Source of the DNA: Nitrospirales bacterium
Lineage (GTDB): Bacteria > Nitrospirota > Nitrospiria > Nitrospirales > UBA8639
Direction of reading: 5' to 3'
Assembly (NCBI GenBank): GCA_029261255.1
Contig: JAJDBQ010000093.1
Location: forward strand, 1 to 64,000
Length of the DNA stretch: 64,000 nt
Shown here: one piece after another, positions 52,860 to 62,101 of the stretch
Position numbering within the stretch: position 1 is the stretch's first letter
How the letters are laid out: each line of letters opens with the position of its first letter
Program-made: the position numbers and the translations under genes
The notes under the pieces: model-generated
What the model was told of the DNA's origin: nothing
Database searches by the model: none
Seen by the model: the letters and a program-made list of their open reading frames with translations, nothing else

Positions 52860-53988
52860 TACCGCGATGACCTTACCTGTGAACTGTGATGACGATGTGG
52901 TCAGTAATGGGGCAGACACAGAAGTACAGGTGATCAGTTACCGTGATGCGTTGCATCGGACAATGCACGAAGCACTTCGTCTTCACGATTCTGTGATTAT
53001 TATTGGGCAGGGTGTTGATGATCATAAGGGCATATTTGGCTCCACCATAGGGTTGGCTCAAGAATTCGGTCTTGATCGTGTGATGGATACGCCACTGGCT
53101 GAAGAAGGGATGACGGGGGTAGCTATTGGTGCAGCATTAAATGGCTTGTATCCGATCCAGACGCATATCAGGGCAGATTTTTCGTTATTGGCGATGAATC
53201 AAATAATTAATTTAGCGGCCAAATATAAATACATGTTTGGTGGCCGATTCGAAGTTCCTATGTTGATTCGGATGATTGTTGGACGCAGCTGGGGGCAAGG
53301 CGCTCAGCATTCCCAAAGTCTTCAATCACTTTTTGCGCATATTCCAGGTTTAAAAGTCGTAATGCCTTCGAGTTCACAAACGATTCTAGACACGTACCCG
53401 AGCGTGATCGCTGAGTATCGCGGACCTGTCATTTCGTTTGAGCATCGACTTATGTATGACTTGAATTTTCAGATTGATCCTCTATTGACGAAGCAGAAAC
53501 GAGATCCTTTTGGGTCGTATGTGGTTCGGCAAGGTAACGATATCACCATTGTCGCCACCTCAATCATGGTGTTGGAAGCTATGAGAGTCGCTGACCATTT
53601 AGCCAAGGTGGCGGGTATTCAATGTGAAGTTATTGATTTACATTGCGTATCGAATCCCGACTGGAATTTGATGATGCAGAGTGTCGAAAAAACTGGACGA
53701 TTAGTGGTGGCGGATACGAGTTGGCGTGAATATGGCGTGTGTGCGGAAGTCTGTCGCGTGGTGGCTGAACGAAACCCTGGTTGCTTAAGGAAACCTGTGG
53801 TGTCATTGGCAATGCAACCGGCGCCCTGTCCTACGGCCAAGTCGCTGGAAGATATGTTTTATCCTGACCTACGCCAATTCGCCAATGCGATTGCCACACT
53901 TGTTCATGGAAACGAAGAACATGGAATTCAATTGCCAGACACACAATCGATGGCGGATGTGTATAAACGGTTTAAAGGGCCATTTTAA
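52849..53988 (+). CDS. TPP-dependent dehydrogenase E1 beta-type subunit
   Basis: About 379 residues from ATG 52849 (GAGGAG 10 nt upstream); the track start 52789 lies deep in the previous gene. Conserved blocks are DTPLAEEGMTGVAIGAALNG, the central RSWGQGAQHSQSLQSLFAHIPGL stretch and SFEHRLMYD. This subunit completes the TPP site with the alpha chain. It lies between hddC and the dehydratase-like gene, which suggests action on a sugar nucleotide or its precursor. Confidence 0.85.
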   Translation: MSCNTAMTLPVNCDDDVVSNGADTEVQVISYRDALHRTMHEALRLHDSVIIIGQGVDDHKGIFGSTIGLAQEFGLDRVMDTPLAEEGMTGVAIGAALNGLYPIQTHIRADFSLLAMNQIINLAAKYKYMFGGRFEVPMLIRMIVGRSWGQGAQHSQSLQSLFAHIPGLKVVMPSSSQTILDTYPSVIAEYRGPVISFEHRLMYDLNFQIDPLLTKQKRDPFGSYVVRQGNDITIVATSIMVLEAMRVADHLAKVAGIQCEVIDLHCVSNPDWNLMMQSVEKTGRLVVADTSWREYGVCAEVCRVVAERNPGCLRKPVVSLAMQPAPCPTAKSLEDMFYPDLRQFANAIATLVHGNEEHGIQLPDTQSMADVYKRFKGPF

Positions 53989-54030
53989 GAACAGCAGAGG
54001 AACCCTGATGCGAATGAAGGGACACGATTC

Positions 54031-55008
54031 ATGAAAATTTTAATCACGGGTATCACAGGAATGGTGGGGAGTCACCTAACCGAATATGTTTTGTCTCACC
54101 AACCTCATGTGGAAGTTCATGGAATGCTGCGGTGGCGTAGTCCTTTAAATCATATTAGCCATCTTCAGGATCGAATCCATTTACATTATGCGGAACTACG
54201 AGATCTTCATTCACTGGTGGCGCTTCTTCGAAAAGTACAACCTGAGCGAATTTTTCATTTAGCGGCCCAATCGTTTGTCACCACAAGTTTCGATGCGCCT
54301 GCGGATACGTTGCACACGAATATCATTGGCACAACCAATTTGCTGGATGCTATTCGTCTAACGGGAATTGACACCAAGATACATGTCTGTAGCTCGTCTG
54401 AAGTGTATGGACAAGTCTTAGAAGATGAAGTCCCCATTAAAGAATCCAATCCATTTCGTCCTGCAAGTCCGTATGCCGTCTCCAAGGTCGGCGAAGACAT
54501 GATCGCGTTTCAATATTTTCTTTCTTATGGGATCAAAACCTACCGCACACGAATGTTTACCCATACCGGTCCACGCCGGGGTGACGTTTTTGCGGAAAGC
54601 GCCTATGCCAAACAGATTGTGGAAGTAGAAACCGGCCTTCGAGCCAATCCGATTCGGATCGGTAATCTGAACAGTATTCGTACATTTGCAGATGTACGAG
54701 ATGCGGTTCGAGCCTATTGGATGTTGCTAGAAAAATGCGAGCCTGGGGAGGTGTATAACATCGGCGGCAATCGTACGATGACCTGCGGGGACATGCTTGA
54801 AGAGTTAAAGAAGATGGCTCGTTGTCCCATTGAGCATGTAGTAGATCCGGCACTTCTCCGTCCATCCGATGTTACGTTACAGGTTCCGGATACGAGAAAA
54901 TTTCATGATGCAACGGGATGGGTCCCTGAAATCTCCTTCGAAGATACACTTCGTCATTTGCTTGACTATCAACGTGATAAAGCCAAAAAAATGGTGTTAG
55001 CCGCATGA
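54031..55008 (+). CDS. Extended SDR, GDP-mannose/GDP-heptose 4,6-dehydratase-like
   Basis: 325 residues. The Rossmann motif is GITGMVGSHL; SSSEVYG and the catalytic pair in PYAVSKVGED (Y-x3-K) follow, with the HTGPRRGDVF loop typical of GMD-type dehydratases. It would convert GDP-mannose or GDP-manno-heptose to the 4-keto-6-deoxy form. With HddA/HddC-like genes beside it, a DmhA-like GDP-heptose dehydratase is likely, but substrate is not certain. It overlaps the next gene by 4 nt. Confidence 0.82.
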   Translation: MKILITGITGMVGSHLTEYVLSHQPHVEVHGMLRWRSPLNHISHLQDRIHLHYAELRDLHSLVALLRKVQPERIFHLAAQSFVTTSFDAPADTLHTNIIGTTNLLDAIRLTGIDTKIHVCSSSEVYGQVLEDEVPIKESNPFRPASPYAVSKVGEDMIAFQYFLSYGIKTYRTRMFTHTGPRRGDVFAESAYAKQIVEVETGLRANPIRIGNLNSIRTFADVRDAVRAYWMLLEKCEPGEVYNIGGNRTMTCGDMLEELKKMARCPIEHVVDPALLRPSDVTLQVPDTRKFHDATGWVPEISFEDTLRHLLDYQRDKAKKMVLAA

Positions 55009-56126
55009 TTATTTCTCGGACTCCTTATCGGTTGTCTTTTTTTGGAGGGGGGACAGATTTTCCGGAATGGTACCTCAGAGAAGAAGGAGCTGTTCTTTCT
55101 GTCACTATCGATAAGTATTGCTATTTGAGTTGTCGCCACCTGCCTCCTTTTTTCAATATTAAACACCGCATTGTGTGGTCGCACATTGAAACGGTCTCAA
55201 GTATATCTGAAATTCTGCATCCGGCTGTTCGCGAAGGATTACGATTTTTAGGTTTTGATGATTCGCAGGGTGTAGAAATTCAGCATCAAGGTGATTTGCC
55301 TGCAAGAAGTGGCATTGGATCCAGTTCTTCATTTTCGGTGGGGCTGGTCAAAGCGCTCACAGGGATGAAGGGAGGGATGTTGGGGAAAATGGAGCTGGCG
55401 CGTCAGGCCATGACATTGGAACAAGACATTTTAAAGGAAACTGTGGGTTCACAGGATCAAATTGCTGCCGCGTTCGGAGGATTTAATTGTATACGATTTT
55501 TAAGAGACGGGCAGATACAGGTCGAACCAGTTACGTTGTCCTCGGGTCGAGTGGCGGAACTTGAACAGAGTCTGATCTTGCTCTATACAGGAACGGGCCG
55601 ATTTGGTTCAGAAATTTCTAAAAATGTGACGAAAAATTTTCCGATGCGATCAGCGGAACTCTCAGAAATGAGGGGTATGGTTGATAAAGGTCTGAGTATT
55701 TTATCTGGTGAAGGTTCTCTGGATGAATTTGGACGCTTGCTGCATAAAAGTTGGATGCTGAAACGTAGTCTTTCCAATGAAATTTCCAATGCTACGATTG
55801 ATGAAATCTATCAGCAAGCTCTGGACAATGGAGCCATCGGTGGAAAACTTTCTGGGGCCGGTGGCAGTGGTTTTATGTTGTTTTATGTTCCCATCCCTAT
55901 GCAGGCCCAATTCCTTTGGGCAATGACTCCATATATCTGTGTGCCGTTTGCGTTTACTCAATCGGGAAGTAGCATTATTTATTACGATGGTCCTGATCAA
56001 ATGTTAAACGGAGCGGAACCCTCTGGCATAGAAGGGCCGTATCAGAAATTGGGAGAACGAGATCTTCCAAGTCTCAAAGCCAATGGGCGGGCTAAGGAAA
56101 AAACCCTTGTAGGAAATCGAGCCTAG
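55005..56126 (+). CDS. hddA: GHMP-family sugar kinase, HddA-like
   Basis: 373 residues. The N-terminal ISRTPYRLSFFGGGTDFPEWY and the ATP loop LPARSGIGSSSSFSVGL are diagnostic of D-glycero-D-manno-heptose 7-phosphate kinase and related GHMP sugar kinases. GGKLSGAGGSGFMLFY is the third GHMP motif. It would make heptose 1,7-bisphosphate for HddC after a phosphatase step. GmhA and GmhB partners are not seen in the window. A fucokinase-like role is the main alternative. Confidence 0.82.
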   Translation: MIISRTPYRLSFFGGGTDFPEWYLREEGAVLSVTIDKYCYLSCRHLPPFFNIKHRIVWSHIETVSSISEILHPAVREGLRFLGFDDSQGVEIQHQGDLPARSGIGSSSSFSVGLVKALTGMKGGMLGKMELARQAMTLEQDILKETVGSQDQIAAAFGGFNCIRFLRDGQIQVEPVTLSSGRVAELEQSLILLYTGTGRFGSEISKNVTKNFPMRSAELSEMRGMVDKGLSILSGEGSLDEFGRLLHKSWMLKRSLSNEISNATIDEIYQQALDNGAIGGKLSGAGGSGFMLFYVPIPMQAQFLWAMTPYICVPFAFTQSGSSIIYYDGPDQMLNGAEPSGIEGPYQKLGERDLPSLKANGRAKEKTLVGNRA

Positions 56127-56699
56127 ATGAGTAGTGTGGCATCAATTGAGAATTCAAGTCATCCACGAGTGTCTGAAGCCAAAGAAGTTTTTGAATGCCC
56201 GTGGTTTCATGTCCATGAGGAAAAGTGGGAGAACCCTTCTGATTTAGACCCAGGGCCTTTTTATCGTATTGAAAGTCTCAATAGTGTTTTGGTTTTGGCT
56301 TTAACGAGCGATGGTGAAATTATCCTAGTACGGCAATTTCGTCATGCCATTCGAGCGACGACTCTTGAAATCCCTGCTGGAAGCATAGAAGGAGGAGAAA
56401 CTCCGGAGCAAGCGGCGGAACGTGAATTACTAGAAGAGACTGGGTATCGGGCCGGTACGCTTCGTTTAGTGGGTAACGGACACATCATGATGAATAGATA
56501 CAGTGCGAGAGATTTTTTATTTTTAGCCGAACATTCTGTTGTAGTTCCGCGTCATCCAAAAGAACAACACCCCGATGTGCTGTTGCTCTCGCTCGGAGAG
56601 TTTAAAGACTTAGTGATCGCTGGGGGGGTTACGCAGATTCCTGCCCTTTCCCTTTTCTGTCTAGTTGAATGGAAACTCGGCTCACGGCTCGTGGCATAA
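56127..56699 (+). CDS. Nudix hydrolase (ADP-sugar pyrophosphatase-like)
   Basis: 190 residues. A perfect Nudix box G-x5-E-x7-REx2EE-x-G (starting GSIEGGETPEQ) binds Mg2+ for pyrophosphate cleavage. The FRHAIRATTLEIPAG lead and length match NudF-type ADP-ribose/sugar pyrophosphatases. Its ATG follows the hddA stop directly. It may clear dead-end NDP-sugars; the natural substrate is unknown. Confidence 0.85.
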   Translation: MSSVASIENSSHPRVSEAKEVFECPWFHVHEEKWENPSDLDPGPFYRIESLNSVLVLALTSDGEIILVRQFRHAIRATTLEIPAGSIEGGETPEQAAERELLEETGYRAGTLRLVGNGHIMMNRYSARDFLFLAEHSVVVPRHPKEQHPDVLLLSLGEFKDLVIAGGVTQIPALSLFCLVEWKLGSRLVA

Positions 56700-56700
56700 C

Positions 56701-57567
56701 ATGGACATTCAGGCTCTTTCACAAAAATCTTCAGAGTTAAGACTTCATATTCTCAATGCTGCTTTGAAAGCTGGAAAAGGACATGTTCCTCCGGCCTTTT
56801 CCTGGGTGGAAATTGGAGTGGCTTTGTTTTATGGGGGGCATCTTTCCTTTCGGCCTTCTGAACCAAAATGGGAAGGTCGGGACCGCTTTATCCTGAGTAA
56901 GGGGCATGGCTGTTTGACCCTATACGCGATTCTGGCGGACTTAGGTTTTATCCCAAAGGAGGCATTGGATTCCTTCTGCCAACCAGGCAATGTGCTAGCG
57001 GGGCATCCCGATACAAATATTCCAGGCGTGGAAGTCATTTCAGGTTCTCTTGGGCATGGCTTAGGGGTTAGTGCTGGCTTAGCGTTGGGAGCAAAACTCA
57101 ATTCTCAATCATGGAATGTCGTAACGGTTATGGGGGATGGTGAATGCCAGGAAGGATCCGTATGGGAAGCGGCCATGTTTGCGAGCCACCACCGTCTCGA
57201 TAACCTTGTAGCGGTTATTGATCGTAATCAGTTAGGTGCGACTAGTTTTACAGAGAAAAACCTTACCTTAGAACCATTAGAGAATAGGTGGGAAGCCTTT
57301 GGTTGGGATGTGGTTAGTATTGATGGGCATTCATTTGAAGAGTTAAACCGGGTCTTTTCCAGTATCGGACATCGAACCTCCACAAAACCTCTTCTTGTGC
57401 TAGCGGAGACAGTAAAAGGAAAAGGTGTTTCATTTATGGAAAGTTCTGTTGATTGGCATCATCGACTTCCCAAGGGAGATGAAGTGAAAGACGCTCTTCG
57501 ACAGCTGACGGAACCTAACATCCATTCAGGCTTAGTCGAATCGATGGAGATGGTTCATGATGCGTGA
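56701..57567 (+). CDS. Transketolase-like N-terminal subunit
   Basis: About 288 residues from ATG 56701 (the track start 56665 overlaps the Nudix gene). It is the TPP-binding half of a split transketolase: SKGHGCLTLYAIL, GSLGHGLGVSAGLALG, and the TPP motif starting GDGECQEGSVWEAA. The second half follows with an 11-nt overlap. Such split enzymes occur in sugar pathways. It may supply sedoheptulose 7-phosphate for heptose synthesis or transfer two-carbon units to a keto sugar. Confidence 0.87.
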   Translation: MDIQALSQKSSELRLHILNAALKAGKGHVPPAFSWVEIGVALFYGGHLSFRPSEPKWEGRDRFILSKGHGCLTLYAILADLGFIPKEALDSFCQPGNVLAGHPDTNIPGVEVISGSLGHGLGVSAGLALGAKLNSQSWNVVTVMGDGECQEGSVWEAAMFASHHRLDNLVAVIDRNQLGATSFTEKNLTLEPLENRWEAFGWDVVSIDGHSFEELNRVFSSIGHRTSTKPLLVLAETVKGKGVSFMESSVDWHHRLPKGDEVKDALRQLTEPNIHSGLVESMEMVHDA

Positions 57568-58501
57568 TTTTCGTGATGCGGTTTTTGACGGTGTCTTAGA
57601 GGTCGTAGCTCAAGATCCTCGAGTCATGGTCTTGACCAATGACATGGGGGCAATGGGTTTAAGCCAAATTCAGGAATCATTTCCCAAGCAAGTTTTAAAC
57701 GTGGGGATCAGTGAGCAAAACATGATGAGTGTCGCAGCAGGGTTGGCTCTTTCCGGAAGTATGGTCTTTGCCTATGGTATCGCTTCACATATCACATCAC
57801 GATGCTACGAACAGTTGAAATTGGACGTATGTGCGCTAAATGTTCCAGTGGTTATCCTAGGAATGGGGTCGGGGTTGTCATATGGGATAGATGGGCCGAC
57901 TCATCACTCAACTCATGATTGCGCCCTTCTTCAAACACTGCCTGAGATGACAATTTATATTCCTGCAGATGGTGTGGCGACCAAGGCGATTGTTGCACGA
58001 GCCTATAGGGAGAGAACGCCAGCCTATATCAGAATTGATAAGGACCCCTATGAGCCTATCTATACTGCAGAGATTCATGATTTCAGCTTAGGCAATAGCA
58101 CGGTTCAAGAGGGGGAGTCCCTTTGTGTGGTAACGAATGGCATCATGCTTCATCGCGTACGTGAGGTCGCCACAGAGTTACTCCGTGAGGGAATTGAGCT
58201 GACAATTATTGATCTTTATCGTTTGAATCCTTGTAATGAATCTCTACTGTTAGAGGCATGTCACGGAGCCCAGGCCATTGTGACGGTGGAAGAACATGGT
58301 CGTTTTGGTGGAATAGGGAACTTGGTCGGGCGCTTACTAAGCGAGCAGGGAATACGTATTCCCTTTAAGGGCATATCCTTGAGTGATGAAACCATGTTTG
58401 GAGCAGCCAGTCGAAGCTGGGCTCATGCCAAGTATGGTCTTGATAAAGAAAACTTAAAGAATGAGCTTAGGCAAATGGCTCTCTTTCCCATGACGGTTTG
58501 A
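57557..58501 (+). CDS. Transketolase-like C-terminal subunit
   Basis: 314 residues with the pyrimidine-binding and C-terminal domains (VGISEQNMMSVAAGLALSGSMVF, HHSTHDCALLQTLPEM, VTVEEHGRFGGIGNLVG). SEQN contains the catalytic Glu that activates TPP. It completes the enzyme begun by the previous gene. This is the second split TPP enzyme in the cluster. Confidence 0.87.
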   Translation: MMRDFRDAVFDGVLEVVAQDPRVMVLTNDMGAMGLSQIQESFPKQVLNVGISEQNMMSVAAGLALSGSMVFAYGIASHITSRCYEQLKLDVCALNVPVVILGMGSGLSYGIDGPTHHSTHDCALLQTLPEMTIYIPADGVATKAIVARAYRERTPAYIRIDKDPYEPIYTAEIHDFSLGNSTVQEGESLCVVTNGIMLHRVREVATELLREGIELTIIDLYRLNPCNESLLLEACHGAQAIVTVEEHGRFGGIGNLVGRLLSEQGIRIPFKGISLSDETMFGAASRSWAHAKYGLDKENLKNELRQMALFPMTV

Positions 58502-58533
58502 TTCATGTCCGCTCTATTGGATACTTCTTATTT

Positions 58534-59544
58534 ATGCTGAACAAAAAACTCTCCTTCTATCATGGGAAAAAAGTTCTAGTCGCTGGTGGGACCGGAATGA
58601 TTGGTATCCCTCTCATTCAAGCATTACTGAAATTCGAGGCTCAGGTTACAGTAGTTTCTCTTGAGCAGGAAGAGTACGCAAAAGGATTGCTGGGATCGTC
58701 TATCAAGTTTTTTCGGGGAGATTTAACTCAATATAGTACATGTGAAAGGGCAATGGAAGGGCAAGAGTATGTATTCAATTTGGTTGGGATTAAAGGATCA
58801 GTTGGTATTGGAGTAAAAAGAGCGGCAAGTTACTTTGTGCCGATGCTTCGCTATCAATCAAATTTGTTAGAGGCAGCGTATCGTGGAGGTATATCTCGGT
58901 ATCTCTTTGTTAGCAGTATTTGTGCGTATCCACCTTCAGATTTTCATGAGGAGGATAATCTTTGGAATGGTCTTCCCAAGCAAAATGATCGCTATGCGGG
59001 GATTGCAAAACGCGTTGGAGAAATTGAAGCCGAAACGTACCTACATGAATACAATTGGGATGCTGTGCGAGTCGTTCGGCCTTCCAATGTGTATGGACCA
59101 TTTGATGATTTTAACCCAGCCACTGCGCAAGTGATTCCTGCTCTTATTCGTAGAACGTTGGATGGAGAGCGGCCTGTTTGCATTTGGGGCGACGGATCAG
59201 TCATCCGAGATTTTATTTTTGTGCAGGATGTTGTCGATGGATTGTTGTTGGCTTTGGAAAAAGCACCGCCTTGTTTTCCGATTAATTTAGGAAGTGGTAT
59301 CGCTACGACTATCAAAGACTTAGCTGAAGTCATTGTTGCTAAAAGCAATGTCCGCACTTCGATTGAGTGGGATCCCTCAAAGCCATCGGGTGACCCGATC
59401 CGGTTGTTGTCAATACAACGGGCAGAAGATTCCATTGGATGGTGCCCTAAAACGTCTCTCCGCGAAGGAATTCAACAAACCATCGCTTGGTATATGAAAA
59501 ACCAGGAACTGGCTCATGAACGCAAAAACCTTCTCAGCGCCTAA
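58534..59544 (+). CDS. NAD-dependent epimerase/dehydratase (extended SDR)
   Basis: About 336 residues from ATG 58534; the track start is a TTG (58498) overlapping the previous stop. The NAD loop is VAGGTGMIG; SSICAYPPSDF and NVYGPFDDFNPATAQVIPAL follow. The expected catalytic Y-x3-K is not exact: the Tyr lies five residues before the Lys (YAGIAK). A paralogue with the same organisation is at 62893. It probably reduces, epimerises or dehydrates an NDP-sugar; product unknown. It overlaps the next gene by 29 nt. Confidence 0.8.
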   Translation: MLNKKLSFYHGKKVLVAGGTGMIGIPLIQALLKFEAQVTVVSLEQEEYAKGLLGSSIKFFRGDLTQYSTCERAMEGQEYVFNLVGIKGSVGIGVKRAASYFVPMLRYQSNLLEAAYRGGISRYLFVSSICAYPPSDFHEEDNLWNGLPKQNDRYAGIAKRVGEIEAETYLHEYNWDAVRVVRPSNVYGPFDDFNPATAQVIPALIRRTLDGERPVCIWGDGSVIRDFIFVQDVVDGLLLALEKAPPCFPINLGSGIATTIKDLAEVIVAKSNVRTSIEWDPSKPSGDPIRLLSIQRAEDSIGWCPKTSLREGIQQTIAWYMKNQELAHERKNLLSA

Positions 59545-59983
59545 GAATAAAAAGGTAAAAACTAAAGGACTGCTAAGCCCTCGATTTGTTCCAGGATTGG
59601 GAGATTTGATCGATCGATTGTCAGTCGATCAATTGAAGGAGGCGTTTCATGCGTCCATGAGAACGTCAATCAGATCTGAAATTGCTGACTTAGAACATGA
59701 TATTGATGAGTGGGCGGAGCTGTCTCAGATTAAATTATCTGGGCGGAACGTTCGAACGATTATCGTGCTTGCGCAAATCAATTATGAAATTTGGATGTGT
59801 AAAGAGCGTATGGAAGCAGAAGCTCAACATTACGATAAATGGCTGAGGAGAGCACATCAATTGAACGGAATACGAAATCGAATGAAGAACTTACTGTTGG
59901 TGGAGGTTCAAAGAGAAAGCAGGCAGTGCCCAGCAAGTAATCTATCCGTTGATGTTTTAGAAGATTGGAATATTCAGTTTTAA
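59516..59983 (+). CDS. Conserved-looking hypothetical helical protein
   Basis: 155 residues starting inside the preceding SDR. It has a basic N-terminus, then a segment (FVPGLGDLIDRLSVDQLKEAF...EIADLEHDIDEW) and a helical core (INYEIWMCKERMEAEAQ). The GDLIDRLS and paired-helix pattern reminds me of small uncharacterised proteins found with glycosyltransferases, but I cannot name a family. The tight overlap and shared direction support a real gene in the glycan operon. Confidence 0.65.
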   Translation: MNAKTFSAPKNKKVKTKGLLSPRFVPGLGDLIDRLSVDQLKEAFHASMRTSIRSEIADLEHDIDEWAELSQIKLSGRNVRTIIVLAQINYEIWMCKERMEAEAQHYDKWLRRAHQLNGIRNRMKNLLLVEVQRESRQCPASNLSVDVLEDWNIQF

Positions 59984-59996
59984 CCATAAGTTAAAA

Positions 59997-61112
59997 ATGC
60001 TTTTCAAAACCTTAGGCCAAACCGACATAGAAATTTCCGCGATCGGTCAGGGTTGTGGAATTCATCATTCCCTGAGCACACGGGAGGTCTATAGGCAACT
60101 TGAATCTACGATTCGGGCTGGAATTGATATGGGGATGAACTTTATTGATACCGCACCTGTATACGGTGACGGGGAGTCTGAAATAGTCCTCGGCAAAGCA
60201 TTGAAGGGAATCCGCGATAGAGTTGTGTTGGCGACAAAGGTCTCCCCTGAGAATTTATCCATTCAGGGCATCGAAGATTCAATGAAGATGAGTCTCTGTC
60301 GACTGAAGACAGATCGGATTGATCTTCTCCAAATCCATTGGCCAAATCCTCAAATCCCTATTTTGGAAACGTTACGAGGTCTTGAAAAAATGGTGCAAGA
60401 GGGGTTGGTCCGGTATGTGGGACTTTGTAACTTTTCAATCAAAGAAACGCAATATATTCAACAACAGCTTTCCCCGAAGCTCCTGGCCTCAGTTCAAGTC
60501 GAATATAATTTATTCGATCGGAGTATTGAGCGAGACTTTTTACCATTGGCTCAAAAATCAGATATCAGCATTATTGCCTATAGTCCTCTTCATCGGGGAC
60601 GAATTGTTGCGAATCAAAAACAGTGGGCCATTCTTCAGGGAATTGCGAGCAAATATCAAAAAACGCCTGCGCAGATTGTTTTACGTTGGTTGACCAAGCA
60701 ACAACCCGTTGTGGTGATCCCAAATACGACAAACATCCAACGAGTGAAAGAAAATGCCGAAAGTCTGAATTTTGATATAGAGGAAGAGGATATTAGATGT
60801 CTTGAGCAAAAATGTAGGGGCCATCTTCTTGATGTTCCTCCGAGTTCAATCCAAGTTGCAGATGATTCAGGGCGTTCAGTCTATCGAACGCTTGGGGAAG
60901 CTATGGAGAATGCTATGAAGTGTGTCCCCAGCCCACAGGATTTGGCGAAACAAATTGAAAATGGTGATTTTCTGAAGCCAGTTCGGCTGCGACCTGCAGG
61001 ATCCTCTCGTGAGAAATTTGAATTATTAGAAGGTCGAATTCGATATTGGGCTTGGGTGATTGCCCATGGGTTCGATAAACCTCTACCAGCGTTGATTGAG
61101 GATTATTCATGA
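59997..61112 (+). CDS. Aldo/keto reductase with ParB-like C-terminal extension
   Basis: 371 residues. Residues 1-280 form an aldo/keto reductase barrel with the catalytic tetrad D51, Y56, K81 and H114 (DTAPVYGDGESE, LATKVS, LQIHWPNP) and the NADPH-binding PNTTNIQRVKEN loop. Residues about 283-371 are extra: PSPQDLAKQIENGDFLKPVRL...LEGRIRYWAWVIAHG resembles the ParB/Srx-like fold, including the GxxRxxA motif. It may reduce a keto sugar; the role of the tail is unknown. It overlaps the next gene by 4 nt. Confidence 0.82.
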   Translation: MLFKTLGQTDIEISAIGQGCGIHHSLSTREVYRQLESTIRAGIDMGMNFIDTAPVYGDGESEIVLGKALKGIRDRVVLATKVSPENLSIQGIEDSMKMSLCRLKTDRIDLLQIHWPNPQIPILETLRGLEKMVQEGLVRYVGLCNFSIKETQYIQQQLSPKLLASVQVEYNLFDRSIERDFLPLAQKSDISIIAYSPLHRGRIVANQKQWAILQGIASKYQKTPAQIVLRWLTKQQPVVVIPNTTNIQRVKENAESLNFDIEEEDIRCLEQKCRGHLLDVPPSSIQVADDSGRSVYRTLGEAMENAMKCVPSPQDLAKQIENGDFLKPVRLRPAGSSREKFELLEGRIRYWAWVIAHGFDKPLPALIEDYS

Positions 61113-62089
61113 AATTGGCAGATGAGATGATGGTCGGCACCTCAAATATTTTGCAAACCTGTGAGCAACCAGCAGAGCTGACTCAAGAAGACTTTGAAGA
61201 TCTTTTTGGAGAGCCCTCGGGGACATTCTTTCATGAATGTCAGAAATTGATAGAAAGTCTAGATTTTCGATATGACATTCTAAAGGGTCCTTTTCGTGAA
61301 GAAGTTTTTCTGCGGGTGTTGAATACACTCCATCAGGATCTAGAAGTCGCCGGGAAACATCGGAAACAACGTTGGGAAGATGGGTGGGGGGAAAACCTCA
61401 GTCAATTTCGAAGCACTGGGTATGATTTGGCTGCTTTGGCTCCAAAATTTGTCCGGCTGCAGGAAATCATTAGATTGCGTGGGGAATATGTTCGCCCTTA
61501 CTGCGATCAATTTGAATCAAATTTTGTCAAAGTGTTGCGTCAATGGATGTTTAAGAAATGGTTTCATTCTATCGACCATATTTACGAATTTGGTTGTGGA
61601 ACTGGGCACAATTTGATCGATGCGGCTGTTTTGTTTCCAGACCGTCCGTTGTATGGCTTGGATTGGTCTCAAGCCTCACAAGTCATTCTTCGACTTATGA
61701 AAGAATACCATGGGTTTAATATTGTAGGTCGAGAATTTGACATGCTAGATCCAGATGCATCCTTTGCTCTCAATCCTCAAAGCGGAGTGTTTACCGTTGG
61801 GGCCATGGAGCAGTTAGGGAATCAGTATCATGCTTTTTTGAACTATATCCTCGCGCAACGTCCTCAAGTATGTGTGCATGTGGAAACCTTGTATGAGCTC
61901 TATGATCAGTCAGATCTATTTGATTATGTAGCGGCAAAATATCTTGAGAAAAGAAAATATTTGCGAGGAATGCTTGGCACTTTGCAAGCTCTTGAAAAGG
62001 AAGGCCACCTTCAAATTTTGGGAACAATTAGAACGTTTGGTTCTCTGTATCATGATGGATATTCGGTAGTGATTTGGAAGCCCCTGTAG
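61109..62089 (+). CDS. Class I SAM-dependent methyltransferase
   Basis: 326 residues. An N-terminal helical region (about 1-145) precedes a Rossmann methyltransferase domain with motif I YEFGCGTGHNLI, an acidic strand YGLDWSQAS, and motif IV region FTVGAMEQLG. The substrate is unknown; a sugar or a glycan-bound acceptor is likely from context. It starts by ATGA overlap with the aldo/keto reductase gene. Confidence 0.8.
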   Translation: MKLADEMMVGTSNILQTCEQPAELTQEDFEDLFGEPSGTFFHECQKLIESLDFRYDILKGPFREEVFLRVLNTLHQDLEVAGKHRKQRWEDGWGENLSQFRSTGYDLAALAPKFVRLQEIIRLRGEYVRPYCDQFESNFVKVLRQWMFKKWFHSIDHIYEFGCGTGHNLIDAAVLFPDRPLYGLDWSQASQVILRLMKEYHGFNIVGREFDMLDPDASFALNPQSGVFTVGAMEQLGNQYHAFLNYILAQRPQVCVHVETLYELYDQSDLFDYVAAKYLEKRKYLRGMLGTLQALEKEGHLQILGTIRTFGSLYHDGYSVVIWKPL

Positions 62090-62101
62090 GAGGAACGTTA
62101 G

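Noticed and set aside
51924-53988. E1 alpha/beta as part of a pyruvate or acetoin dehydrogenase complex
   Set aside because: No lipoyl E2 or E3 gene is present and all neighbours are sugar-nucleotide genes, so a metabolic dehydrogenase complex is unlikely.
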